Below are positions 8,267 to 14,881 of a stretch of DNA of 26,402 nt, piece after piece. Every line of letters begins with the position of its first letter. The stretch's first letter is position 1. Made by a program: the position numbers and the translations under genes. Source of the DNA: Chloroflexota bacterium (GTDB lineage Bacteria; Chloroflexota; Anaerolineae; B4-G1); assembly GCA_011046405.1 (NCBI GenBank), contig DSAR01000485.1, positions 1 to 26,402 on the forward strand, written 5' to 3'. The notes under the pieces were generated by a model. That model worked only from the letters and a program-made list of their open reading frames with translations. It had not been told where the DNA came from and searched no databases.

Positions 8267-9034
8267 CTATTCCGCCCCCGCCCCACTGAAAACCGCGCTA
8301 AACGTCCACCACAAGATCTTCAAATCCATCGCCACGCTCTGCTGCATAATGTATTCGATGTCATATTCGGTGATTGCGTCAAACGAGATACTGCTCCGTC
8401 CCTTCACCTGGGCCAGGCCGGTGATGCCGGGCAGCACCTCCAAACGCTCGCAGTGCCAGGGCTCGTACGCCTCGACCTCCCACGGCACGTTCGGCCGCGG
8501 CCCCACCAAGCTCATCTCGCCCCTTAGCACATTCCATACCTGCGGCAGTTCGTCCAGGCTCGTCTTGCGTAAAATACGCCCCACCCAGGTCACCTGTGAA
8601 TCTTGAAAAGGCTTGTAAGTCTTTTGAGCGCCGTTTTTCTTCTCTTCAGCCTCCGACTCGATGAAAGCGCGCCTGAAAGCGCTAGGCGGATCGCTTTGTT
8701 TGCCATTCTTCCCCGTTCCATTATATCTCTCGCCTATTTGGCCCTTTACGAAAGCCTTCATAAAGGCCCGATGAAAACTATCGTCCAGATTATGCTTCAT
8801 CGTCCGGAACTTGAACATCCGAAAGATCTGTCCATCCTTGCCAACACGTTCTTGGATGAAAAATGCTGGGCCGGGTGAATCAAGCCGAATCGCTATCGCA
8901 CAAACGATTAAGATGGGTATAAGAAATGGCAATGCCAGAATGCATAGTATAACATCGAACAAGCGCTTGGCAACCTGATCAGGCCACCGATGTGGATATA
9001 CCCTCGGCGAATAATTGACAATCACAAATTCCAT
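8267..9034 (-). CDS. Polyprenyl-phosphate sugar-1-phosphate transferase (initiating enzyme, PF02397)
   Basis: This 255-residue protein is of the small WcaJ/PglC type. It has one re-entrant or spanning hydrophobic segment (LFDVILCILALPFLIPILIVCAIAI, about residues 24-48), then ERVGKDGQIFRMFKFRTM, then KTSLDELPQVWNVLRGEMSLVGPRP and LPGITGLAQVKGRSSISFD. The Asp-Glu pair in SLDELPQ and the GPRP motif are the catalytic hallmarks. It transfers a sugar-phosphate to undecaprenyl phosphate, the first step of repeat-unit assembly. An insertion of roughly 45-50 polar residues (about 80-128, rich in Lys, Glu and Gly) separates KFRTM from the SxVTWVGRILRKTSLDE region, longer than in most relatives. Its ATG overlaps the upstream stop codon in a TAATG junction, so it is translationally coupled to the GGDEF-like gene. 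Confidence 0.92.
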   Translation of the reverse strand: MEFVIVNYSPRVYPHRWPDQVAKRLFDVILCILALPFLIPILIVCAIAIRLDSPGPAFFIQERVGKDGQIFRMFKFRTMKHNLDDSFHRAFMKAFVKGQIGERYNGTGKNGKQSDPPSAFRRAFIESEAEEKKNGAQKTYKPFQDSQVTWVGRILRKTSLDELPQVWNVLRGEMSLVGPRPNVPWEVEAYEPWHCERLEVLPGITGLAQVKGRSSISFDAITEYDIEYIMQQSVAMDLKILWWTFSAVFSGAGAE

Positions 9035-9891
9035 TAGTTTATCTCCCTCTCCCGTTCTAAGGATCGCTCAAAAACGATTTCACGCTCGACCATGCCTCTC
9101 CGATTTATCCCGTCACAGGCCTTTCTCACCAATCCCTCGAAGGTCACTGCATCCTGAGGAAAAGACGCCGTCCCAATTTGCAAATCGGCGCCCACCTGGC
9201 GCTCTACGATCTCACGCAATCGATCGGTCAACTCCGCGAGGCTCTCCCCTCCCACCTCCGGCAGCAGAACCAGATATCCCCCATCCTTCTGAGCGATGAT
9301 GTTGTAATCTTCCAATTGTTCACTCAATATCCTGGCCACGTCCGATAAAACGTATTGCTTCATCATCGCTTGTTGCGCCTCTTGCACCATCCGGTCCAGC
9401 GCCACCTGCATAGACGCCTCGTCGACGCCCACCGAGATCAGGGATAGAGGACGCTGATAATGCCGGGCGCGCCTTAACTCTTGATACATCTCGGCCTGGT
9501 CCGATGAAAATGTACCTGGTTTCCAAAACTTGCCGATGCTGATCCGGTCGACCACTTGCTCAAATTCCTGGATGCGCTCGTTCACCTGGCAAGCTAATAG
9601 ACCTGTCACGCCGACGAAACAAATCTCCATGAGCGTCAAAGGAAGCGACGCTCCCCAGATACTGGATTTCACCCCAGCCTTAAGGACGAGAAAGATCAAA
9701 ACAGAACCTGCTAGTGATACCCCGAACGGGATTTTTCGCAAGTGCGGGATAAAAATGAAAGCGACGGCGACCAACGGCACAAACGTATACGCGACGTCGG
9801 TCAGATCAATGGGTGCGCTCAATCGCTCGATATTATAAAAGCAGAACAACCACACGAGCAGAGCGGCTACCAAAAATTTCAAGCGCTTCAT
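9034..9891 (-). CDS. Membrane protein with degenerate GGDEF domain
   Basis: This protein is about 285 residues from the ATG at 9891, chosen because AGGAGG lies 10-12 nt upstream and the first helix starts there; the frame is open to 9948. Four hydrophobic segments (about residues 5-115) are followed by a cytoplasmic domain with GGDEF-fold features: RPLSLISVGVDE, a helical stretch, KDGGYLVLLPEVG in place of the GGDEF loop, and IGTASFPQDAVTFEGLVRKA. The catalytic loop reads GGYLV rather than GG(D/E)EF, so diguanylate cyclase activity is unlikely; a nucleotide-binding or partner-sensing role is possible. As first gene of the exopolysaccharide locus it may link synthesis to c-di-GMP or a membrane signal (inference). 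Confidence 0.78.
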   Translation of the reverse strand: MKRLKFLVAALLVWLFCFYNIERLSAPIDLTDVAYTFVPLVAVAFIFIPHLRKIPFGVSLAGSVLIFLVLKAGVKSSIWGASLPLTLMEICFVGVTGLLACQVNERIQEFEQVVDRISIGKFWKPGTFSSDQAEMYQELRRARHYQRPLSLISVGVDEASMQVALDRMVQEAQQAMMKQYVLSDVARILSEQLEDYNIIAQKDGGYLVLLPEVGGESLAELTDRLREIVERQVGADLQIGTASFPQDAVTFEGLVRKACDGINRRGMVEREIVFERSLEREREIN

Positions 9892-9989
9892 AAAGAACGT
9901 CTCCTCCTTCCTGACCTGGACAACGGCAGGGTAAAAGGGTTTTCTCAACTGGCAAATCTTTGCTCAACGTCTAGCGATCGGTCAATGGT

Positions 9990-10113
9990 TAGGACCTAAC
10001 CCATAAGGCCTAACCAATGGGATCCTTGCATGGCGAGCAAGAATTTGCTGTCGGTATCCTTATCAAATCTGGCTTGATCAGGTTAGAATCCTTGTACGTC
10101 GAGCAAGAATCTA
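9990..10113. repeat. Repeat fragments: GGTTAGG palindrome and two ~35-bp direct repeats
   Basis: GGTTAGGACCTAACC at about 9987-10002 is a perfect short palindrome. Downstream, ATCCTTGCATGGCGAGCAAG (10022 onward) and ATCCTTGTACGTCGAGCAAG (10088 onward) begin two related units of roughly 35 bp. The reverse complement of about 10004-10036 matches the end of the tandem repeats near 23020-23050 (GCAAGGATyCyATTGGTTAG), so this is a degraded, inverted copy of family III material. It occupies the space upstream of the GGDEF-like gene, and no protein-coding gene is supported here. Confidence 0.6.
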
Positions 10114-10123
10114 TCGTCGATGA

Positions 10124-10232
10124 GTATCATCTCAATAAACCAGGGAAACTCGCTCGGGCCGGTCTCCCGACCGTGCCCGCTGTGGCTCGGTCGGGAGGCC
10201 GGCCACAGCTCCCCAAATTATTGAGAAGATAC
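10124..10232. mobile_element. Palindromic MITE-like element, copy A (family II)
   Basis: This 109-bp element has ends GTATCATCTCAATAA (10124-10138) and TTATTGAGAAGATAC (10218-10232), which pair at 14 of 15 positions. An inner stem of 17 bp (GGCCGGTCTCCCGACCG at 10157-10173 with its partner at 10188-10204) has one G-T type mismatch. GTCGATGA occurs exactly on both sides, at 10116-10123 and 10233-10240, abutting the ends, as expected of an 8-bp target-site duplication. It has no coding capacity. A related element in the opposite orientation is at 22626-22735. Confidence 0.85.
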
Positions 10233-10383
10233 GTCGATGACCCTTCTTGGTTCTGGCTCGGAAGCGCAGCGGCTTCGTCCAGGTTAGGCGCAACCTCTGT
10301 ACTATTCTATAATGTTTCAGTAACACCTGGGTGTTAAAAAAGCTAAAATTTGTTAATTTTTTTTCATCCTGTGACTTGCTGTG

Positions 10384-10411
10384 TTGACAACCTAACGAGA
10401 TCGGATATACT
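10384..10411 (+). promoter_or_regulatory. Near-consensus sigma-70-type promoter
   Basis: TTGACA at 10384-10389 and TATACT at 10406-10411 are separated by 16 bp. Upstream, 10333-10375 is strikingly A/T-rich (runs of A and of T), resembling an UP element. Transcription from about 10418 would give a leader of roughly 110 nt carrying the family III hairpin before the coding region at 10532, which has AAGGAG seven bases ahead of its ATG. It is the clearest promoter in the window and should drive the three plus-strand genes. Confidence 0.75.
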
Positions 10412-10430
10412 GCAATTCTTCATATTTGGC

Positions 10431-10513
10431 AACTGCTCAGGCCAGTCCCTTGCTGCGATGGAGAGTGGGGGCCCCCGCCCATCTGCTGCAAACGGGCACT
10501 AGGCTGAGCAGTT
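10431..10513 (+). repeat. Family III hairpin repeat, single copy in a 5' leader
   Basis: This 83-bp unit is closed by a perfect 10-bp outer stem, AACTGCTCAG with CTGAGCAGTT. Inside, TTGCTGCGATGG faces CCATCTGCTGCAA around the central GGGGGCCCCC palindrome. The core matches both units of the tandem pair at 22867-23035. It lies wholly between the promoter and the start codon of the 10532 gene, so it would fold in the mRNA leader. Confidence 0.8.
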
Positions 10514-10531
10514 ACAGGGAAGGAGAGATAA

Positions 10532-11344
10532 ATGGAAATGGGTCTCGGGATACTCATCGTCCTCGTCGCCATGGCGCTCGTGGGTTGGTTGGGATTGCGG
10601 ATCAAACCAAAGCCCTTCGCCCCGTACGCCGCCCAGGCGTCGGACCTGGCGACTGTCCCCTTGCCAGACGATTTACCCGCCCCTGTCGCGCGCTTCTATC
10701 GAGCGATCTACGGCGACCAGGTCCCCGTCATCGAGTCGGCGGTCATCTCCGGGCGGGGGACCATGCGCGTAGCCGGGATCACCTTCCCGGCCCGCTTTCG
10801 TTTCGTCCACGTCGCCAGGCGGGACTATCGGCACTACCTAGAAGCGACCCTTTTTGGCGTGCCCATTCTCAAGGCCAACGAGTACTTTTTGGAGGGGCGA
10901 AGTCGGATGGAATTACCCTTCGGGGTGACCGAGGGCGAGCCTAAGGTCGACCAGGCGGCCAACCTGGGACTATGGGCCGAATCCGTCTGGCTGCCCGGGA
11001 TCTTCATCACCGACCCGCGCGTGCGCTGGGAGCCCGTCAACGATCACACGGCTGTCCTGGTGGTCCCCTTTGGCGAGACCGAGGAGATGTTTGTGGTGCG
11101 CTTTAGCCCCGATACCGGTATGATACGCTTCCTGGAGGCGATGCGTTACCGAGAAGTCACCGTCGAGAGGAAGATCCTCTGGATCAACGAGGCTCGGGCG
11201 TGGGGCGCGGTCGACGGATACACGATCCCCACAGCTGGCGCGGTCACCTGGTTCGACGAGGGATCCCCCTGGGCGGTATTCAACGTCGAGCACGTGGTCT
11301 ACAACGCCGACGTGCACGAGTACGTCCGGGCCGCCGGGCCGTAG
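10532..11344 (+). CDS. DUF6544/DUF6920-like conserved protein with N-terminal membrane anchor
   Basis: This 270-residue protein begins with a single N-terminal membrane segment (about residues 4-22, ILIVLVAMALVGWLGL). A soluble domain follows that looks like the DUF6544/DUF6920 group: LPDDLPAPVARFYRAIYG, a segment starting SGRGTMRVAGITFPARFRF, then a beta-rich region with GVPILKANEYFLEGRSRMELPFG, LGLWAESVWLPG and a late RYREV...WINE stretch. The family has no assigned biochemical role; it is often found near other small membrane proteins. AAGGAG sits 7 nt before the ATG. The stop codon lies 20 nt before the next gene, so the two likely form an operon driven by the strong promoter at 10384. 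The domain assignment is from recalled motifs, not a search. Confidence 0.75.
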   Translation: MEMGLGILIVLVAMALVGWLGLRIKPKPFAPYAAQASDLATVPLPDDLPAPVARFYRAIYGDQVPVIESAVISGRGTMRVAGITFPARFRFVHVARRDYRHYLEATLFGVPILKANEYFLEGRSRMELPFGVTEGEPKVDQAANLGLWAESVWLPGIFITDPRVRWEPVNDHTAVLVVPFGETEEMFVVRFSPDTGMIRFLEAMRYREVTVERKILWINEARAWGAVDGYTIPTAGAVTWFDEGSPWAVFNVEHVVYNADVHEYVRAAGP

Positions 11345-11364
11345 ATTTGAAAGGGAAAGCGCCT

Positions 11365-11982
11365 ATGCTAGCCGCCCATCTCGTCCCCGGTTACTTCGCC
11401 GCGTCCAGGTCCCAGTCGCATTGGAGACCGGAATGGAGCAAGGCACAGCGCAGATGGCTCTGGACCACCGCGCTGGCCAGCACCGTCGCACCGGACCTGG
11501 ACGTCATATACAACGCGCTCTTTCGCGGCTTCTTCAACCACAGCACCTTGTGGACGCACAGCGTTTTCGTCTACCTGGGTTTCGGCCTACTCTGGTTCGC
11601 GTTACACGCGCTGAACAGCCAGCCCTACCTGAGAACTTGGGCGGGCCTGGTCGCCGCCGGAGGGTTTTCGCACCTCCTGTTGGACGTCGTCGCCCACGGC
11701 ACGCCCCTGCTCTATCCGGTCTCTATGTGGATATTCAGCCTGGCTCCCCGGCGAGTTGTGATAGGCGGCGTCTGGGCTTACCTGACCGATCCCGTCTTCC
11801 TGATTGAGCCGCTGCTTTTCGGCATCGCGATCGTCCATTGGGCCTATCAGCGAAAGCTGAATGTCCGGCACAGAAAATGGATCCTCATCGGGATAACCAG
11901 TGGTGTGGTCCTATTCGCCGTTGTTTTCATATTGACGTTACCTCATCTGCAACAGGCCGTCACACCATCGACAACGTTCTAA
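11365..11982 (+). CDS. YdjM/DUF457-type membrane-bound metal-dependent hydrolase
   Basis: This protein is 205 residues from the ATG at 11365; the frame is open upstream but overlaps the preceding gene, and MLAAHLVPGYF fits the family start. Candidate metal ligands appear in order: an early His in AAHL, an APDLDVIYN stretch with Asp residues, HSTLWTHSVFVY, and FSHLLLDVVAHGTPLLYPV, which together match the PF04307 (YdjM) pattern. About four to five membrane helices are visible, the last at VLFAVVFILTL. The E. coli relative is LexA-regulated, but no LexA site was seen here. The substrate is unknown, although members resemble membrane-embedded phospholipid or lipid hydrolases. It is followed by a repeat-filled gap of about 175 bp. 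Confidence 0.82.
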   Translation: MLAAHLVPGYFAASRSQSHWRPEWSKAQRRWLWTTALASTVAPDLDVIYNALFRGFFNHSTLWTHSVFVYLGFGLLWFALHALNSQPYLRTWAGLVAAGGFSHLLLDVVAHGTPLLYPVSMWIFSLAPRRVVIGGVWAYLTDPVFLIEPLLFGIAIVHWAYQRKLNVRHRKWILIGITSGVVLFAVVFILTLPHLQQAVTPSTTF

Positions 11983-12013
11983 TGTCAGACAGTATGTGAC
12001 ATCAGCATTGGAA

Positions 12014-12157
12014 ACTGCTCAGCTACTCTCAGCTACGCTGTGGCCGGTCTCTGACCGCGCCACCAATTGCCACCGACTGCAGCAGATGGCTTCTTGCTTA
12101 ATCCGGCATATCAGCAGCGGGCGCGGTCAGAGACCGGCCCGAGCAAGAGTGAGTGAG
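12014..12157 (+). repeat. Family II-related inverted repeat with expanded loop, copy C
   Basis: GGCCGGTCTCTGACCGCGCC at 12042-12061 has an exact 20-bp reverse complement at 12120-12139. The outer flanks (GCTGTGG on the left, CGAGCAAG on the right) match copies A and B, but the short loop is replaced by 58 nt and the outer GTATC ends are absent. The loop contains GCAGCAGATGG, also found in the family III repeat on its other strand, and AACTGCTCAG-like sequence lies at its left, so the unit may be chimeric. It ends only 18 nt before the ATG of the next gene. Confidence 0.7.
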
Positions 12158-13195
12158 ATGAACCACTCCCAAGATAAACCATCGCCCCAACTTAAGCTAT
12201 TCTTCTGGCTCATCCTCGGCGTCTACTCGACTTTCTTCGCCGAGGTCGTCTCCGGCTCCGATCCGTTCCCCTTCTTCCATCCCTGGGGACTGGGCGCTGT
12301 CGTCCCGCTGTACACCCTCCACACGCTGGTCCTGTCCTACGTCGTCTTCACCTATGGCCGGCCCCGGTTCACCACCCTGTTCCTGGCCGGGACGATCTTT
12401 GGGCTCTACGAGGCCTACATCACCAAGGTCTTGTGGGCGCCGCCGTGGACCGATGATCCCATCGCGTTCGCCGGCGTCGCCGTGTCCGACTTCATCGTCC
12501 TGGTGCTCTTCTGGCACCCCATCTTCGCCTTCATCATCCCGCTGCTCGCCGGGGAGACACTGCTGACCCGCTCCCGGCGCGGGTGGAACGGCCTGCCCGA
12601 TCCCGTCCGGCGGCTGTTCGCTTCCGGGAGGAAAGCGCGCGTCACGCTGGCACTATCGGCGCTGGCCATGGGCCTCATCGCCGCGTCCAACGCCCTCTCG
12701 CCGGTCCACGCCCTGCTCTCCGGAATCTCGACGACGGCAGTGACCCTGCTGCTGACCTGTCTCTGGCGGGAGAAAAGCGGGGGGCAGCGTTACGACGTCC
12801 AGGCGCTCCTCCCCGGTAAGCGCGCCTTCCCGGTGCTGCTTTTCCTGTTGGTGACGCTGTACGTCGCCCTGGGGATCAGCCTGCGGCCCGAGGCGCTGCC
12901 TGGCCTGGGCGCTCAAGCGGCGATATGGCTCAGCTACGCCGGGTTGATTGCACTCCTGGCCTTGAATCTCCGAAAATCGAGAGGTACATCGCTGGCTGCA
13001 CATCCTCCACCAGCCATCCCGTTCTCCTGGAAGACATTAGGCGGTCTGGCCGCACTCTTCACCCTCGCCGCGACGCTGGGTCGGCTGACGTTTGCGCCGG
13101 CGAGCCACATCATTCAACTGATGATATGGCTGATCGGCGGTGGGACGGGTCTCTATATGCTGTTTTTAGCGACCAGGGACGTGCTGCTTGACTGA
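12158..13195 (+). CDS. Unknown multi-pass membrane protein
   Basis: This 345-residue protein has roughly nine to ten hydrophobic segments. The start at 12158 (MNHSQDKPSPQLKLFFWL) is chosen because upstream codons fall inside the inverted repeat and GAGTGAG precedes it; the frame stays open to 11996, but that extension is repeat-encoded. Visible features are an N-terminal stretch GVYSTFFAEVVSGSDPFPFF, an LFLAGTIFGLYEAYITKVLW helix, a WHPIFAFIIPLLAGE segment and a C-terminal LIGGGTGLYMLFL helix. I do not recognise a named family. It ends 50 bp before the converging DUF711 gene. The charged region at about 160-180 suggests a cytoplasmic loop. Confidence 0.72.
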   Translation: MNHSQDKPSPQLKLFFWLILGVYSTFFAEVVSGSDPFPFFHPWGLGAVVPLYTLHTLVLSYVVFTYGRPRFTTLFLAGTIFGLYEAYITKVLWAPPWTDDPIAFAGVAVSDFIVLVLFWHPIFAFIIPLLAGETLLTRSRRGWNGLPDPVRRLFASGRKARVTLALSALAMGLIAASNALSPVHALLSGISTTAVTLLLTCLWREKSGGQRYDVQALLPGKRAFPVLLFLLVTLYVALGISLRPEALPGLGAQAAIWLSYAGLIALLALNLRKSRGTSLAAHPPPAIPFSWKTLGGLAALFTLAATLGRLTFAPASHIIQLMIWLIGGGTGLYMLFLATRDVLLD

Positions 13196-13245
13196 TAAGT
13201 CTTTCATCTGGAGTAACTACCCAGGTCGTCCGGTTTGACACAGAT

Positions 13246-14487
13246 TCAGCCTTCATCTGCGTTTTCCTGCGTCCTATTTTCAGCCTTGGCGTGGAGCGCC
13301 AGCGCGCTCGCCTTCCCCAGCAAGCCCATCTCTCCCGCCCCATCCAACGGCAGCACACCCCCGTCGGCGAAATAGGCAAAGTCGAAATGGACTGGGTCAC
13401 CGGCGACCTTGCCCGGGAGCGGCATCAGGCGTGCGGTCAAGGGCTTGCACAGCCGGGCCGAAAGCGCCGCCACGTCGAAGAGCACGCGGGCCAGGGCCGC
13501 TTCGCTGGCATCGCCCGGGAGCGGCACCGTGTCCAGCCCCGTCCCACAGACGGCCGACCATTGCAAGAGTTCACCCACGTTAAGACGCCCCTCGGCGGCG
13601 CGCCGGGCCAGCACCCGATCCTCCAGCACCGGCAACATCAGCCCGCAGAAACCGGCGTGGGGGAACCGGGCCCGGTCGACAGCGTCAGTGAGGACGGCGG
13701 CCGCCGCCAGCGTCCCGGCGGCGCCCACGGGCCGGCCGCTCAACGCCTCCAACGCTGTCCCGACGCTGAGTTCCGGCGTGGGGAACGGCGCCAGCGAGAA
13801 GTCGATCCCGCCGAAGCGCAATCCGTGGGCCTGCGCCAGGCGCTCGGCCACGTCCACCAAGCGGGCGGCGTGCGCCTCGATCAGGCTCACCAGGCGGCGC
13901 CGGGCGCCCTCAGCGTCGCGGGCATCGCTGCACGCATCGACGGCTAAACCGGCCGCCTCGGTGGCGATGGCAAAGGCGGGTGGACCGCCGTCGTGATAGG
14001 CGGACGGCAAGAAAGGCGTGCCGGGCGGCACGTTGGCCAGCGCGGCAAAGCGCAGATTACAGAAGCCGTCCTCGAAAGGCGTGATTCGGTGCACCACACG
14101 CGCCGCGCCGCGCACCGCCGCGCCATCCACGACTCCCCGCGCCGGATCGACCATGTGGGCCGTGGCAAAGACGGCCCGGGTCGCGGCGAAGACGTCCGGC
14201 AGGTGAGGGAGCGCATCTATCCCGGCGGGCCCCATGCCGATGTACTCGAAGCCCTCATCCAGGCAGACATCCTCCAGCGTCGTGGCAAACTCGACCAGGC
14301 GTCGGGCTTCTTGTGGGCCAGTCAACGCCGAGAAGGCATCTGCCGCCAGCCGGGTCGTCTGGACGTCGAACCCGGCTTCCTCGTAAGCCCGGCGCGCCAA
14401 CGCGGCGAACGCGCCCCACCGGGCGATCTGGTCGCTGTCGATGTCTGGAGAGACGGGGACAAAGACCGTGATCGAACGAATGTTCAT
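13246..14487 (-). CDS. DUF711 family protein (PF05167)
   Basis: This 413-residue protein starts MNIRSITVFVP and carries the DUF711 pattern: GFDVQTTRLA, the EGFEYIGMGPAGI stretch, LRFAALANVPPGTPFLPSAYHDGG, GLRFGGIDFSLAP and GFCGLMLPVLEDRVLA. The length is normal for the family. Members are related to proteins crystallised without an assigned reaction and resemble pyruvate-formate-lyase-like folds; no function is established. A GGGAGG ribosome site precedes the ATG and a promoter is visible at 14551-14578, so it is transcribed separately from the P1 peptidase gene, from which a mobile element divides it. The last dozen residues (NRTQENADEG) come from a short degenerate repeat (ACGCAGGAAAACGCAGATGA), so the tail may have been extended by repeat sequence. 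Confidence 0.85.
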   Translation of the reverse strand: MNIRSITVFVPVSPDIDSDQIARWGAFAALARRAYEEAGFDVQTTRLAADAFSALTGPQEARRLVEFATTLEDVCLDEGFEYIGMGPAGIDALPHLPDVFAATRAVFATAHMVDPARGVVDGAAVRGAARVVHRITPFEDGFCNLRFAALANVPPGTPFLPSAYHDGGPPAFAIATEAAGLAVDACSDARDAEGARRRLVSLIEAHAARLVDVAERLAQAHGLRFGGIDFSLAPFPTPELSVGTALEALSGRPVGAAGTLAAAAVLTDAVDRARFPHAGFCGLMLPVLEDRVLARRAAEGRLNVGELLQWSAVCGTGLDTVPLPGDASEAALARVLFDVAALSARLCKPLTARLMPLPGKVAGDPVHFDFAYFADGGVLPLDGAGEMGLLGKASALALHAKAENRTQENADEG

Positions 14488-14550
14488 CGAAATCCTCCCT
14501 GTTCGTTGAGAAAAGAAACTGTGCGGATTCCCCGCATTTCATCTCTTCCA

Positions 14551-14578
14551 ACTATAGCTGATGTGGCGCAGATTTCAA
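14551..14578 (-). promoter_or_regulatory. Sigma-70-type promoter for the DUF711 gene
   Basis: On the minus strand, TTGAAA (complement of 14573-14578) and TATAGT (complement of 14551-14556) are 16 bp apart. The start would fall near 14544, giving a leader of about 55 nt with a small GCGG/CCGC hairpin before the GGGAGG and ATG at 14487. It lies outside the mobile element, which is immediately upstream. Confidence 0.62.
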
Positions 14579-14622
14579 GTCAGGCACCCAAAGGGAAAAC
14601 GAAGCAAATCCAAGGGGGTTTA

Positions 14623-14845
14623 GACGCGATACCCGTGAATGAGTAGCGGCTCATTGACGAAATATGCTTGCTCACGGCCCTGCAACAATTGAAATCGTCG
14701 CCTGATACTTCAAGTGCGTGCGGATACACAGCATCCGACAAACGCACTGGGATGTTGGTCAGAACCGGTTTTCAACCGGTTTCGAGTATCAGCGGGGCCT
14801 TTCAACGCGCCGCGTGACCAAGTCAAGATTTCATTCACGGGTATT
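14623..14845 (-). mobile_element. MITE-like multi-hairpin element, copy 2 (family I, inverted)
   Basis: The core at 14629-14844 is 216 bp and is the reverse complement of copy 1 with about 92% identity by eye. It has the same perfect 14-bp inverted ends. GGGTTTA is found on both sides, at 14616-14622 and 14846-14852, as a 7-bp direct repeat. The internal stems are kept: AACCGGTT with a GAA loop, the CTGATACT/AGTATCAG pair, the CGGAT/ATCCG hairpin, and CTTGgTCACG pairing with CGTGAGCAAG at nine of ten positions. One arm of the first hairpin has a mismatch (GGC for CGC). It separates the DUF711 gene from the upstream operon. Confidence 0.8.
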
Positions 14846-14881
14846 GGGTTTAACCGAGGCCGCTCGAGGGTTGGGGCTCTT

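Noticed and set aside
11996..12157. 54-residue N-terminal extension of the 12158 membrane protein
   Set aside because: It is encoded by the inverted repeat; the ATG at 12158 directly precedes the first membrane helix.
13208..13224. Terminator between the converging 12158 gene and DUF711 gene
   Set aside because: CTGG(a)GTA/TACCCAG forms only a short bulged stem with no T-run.
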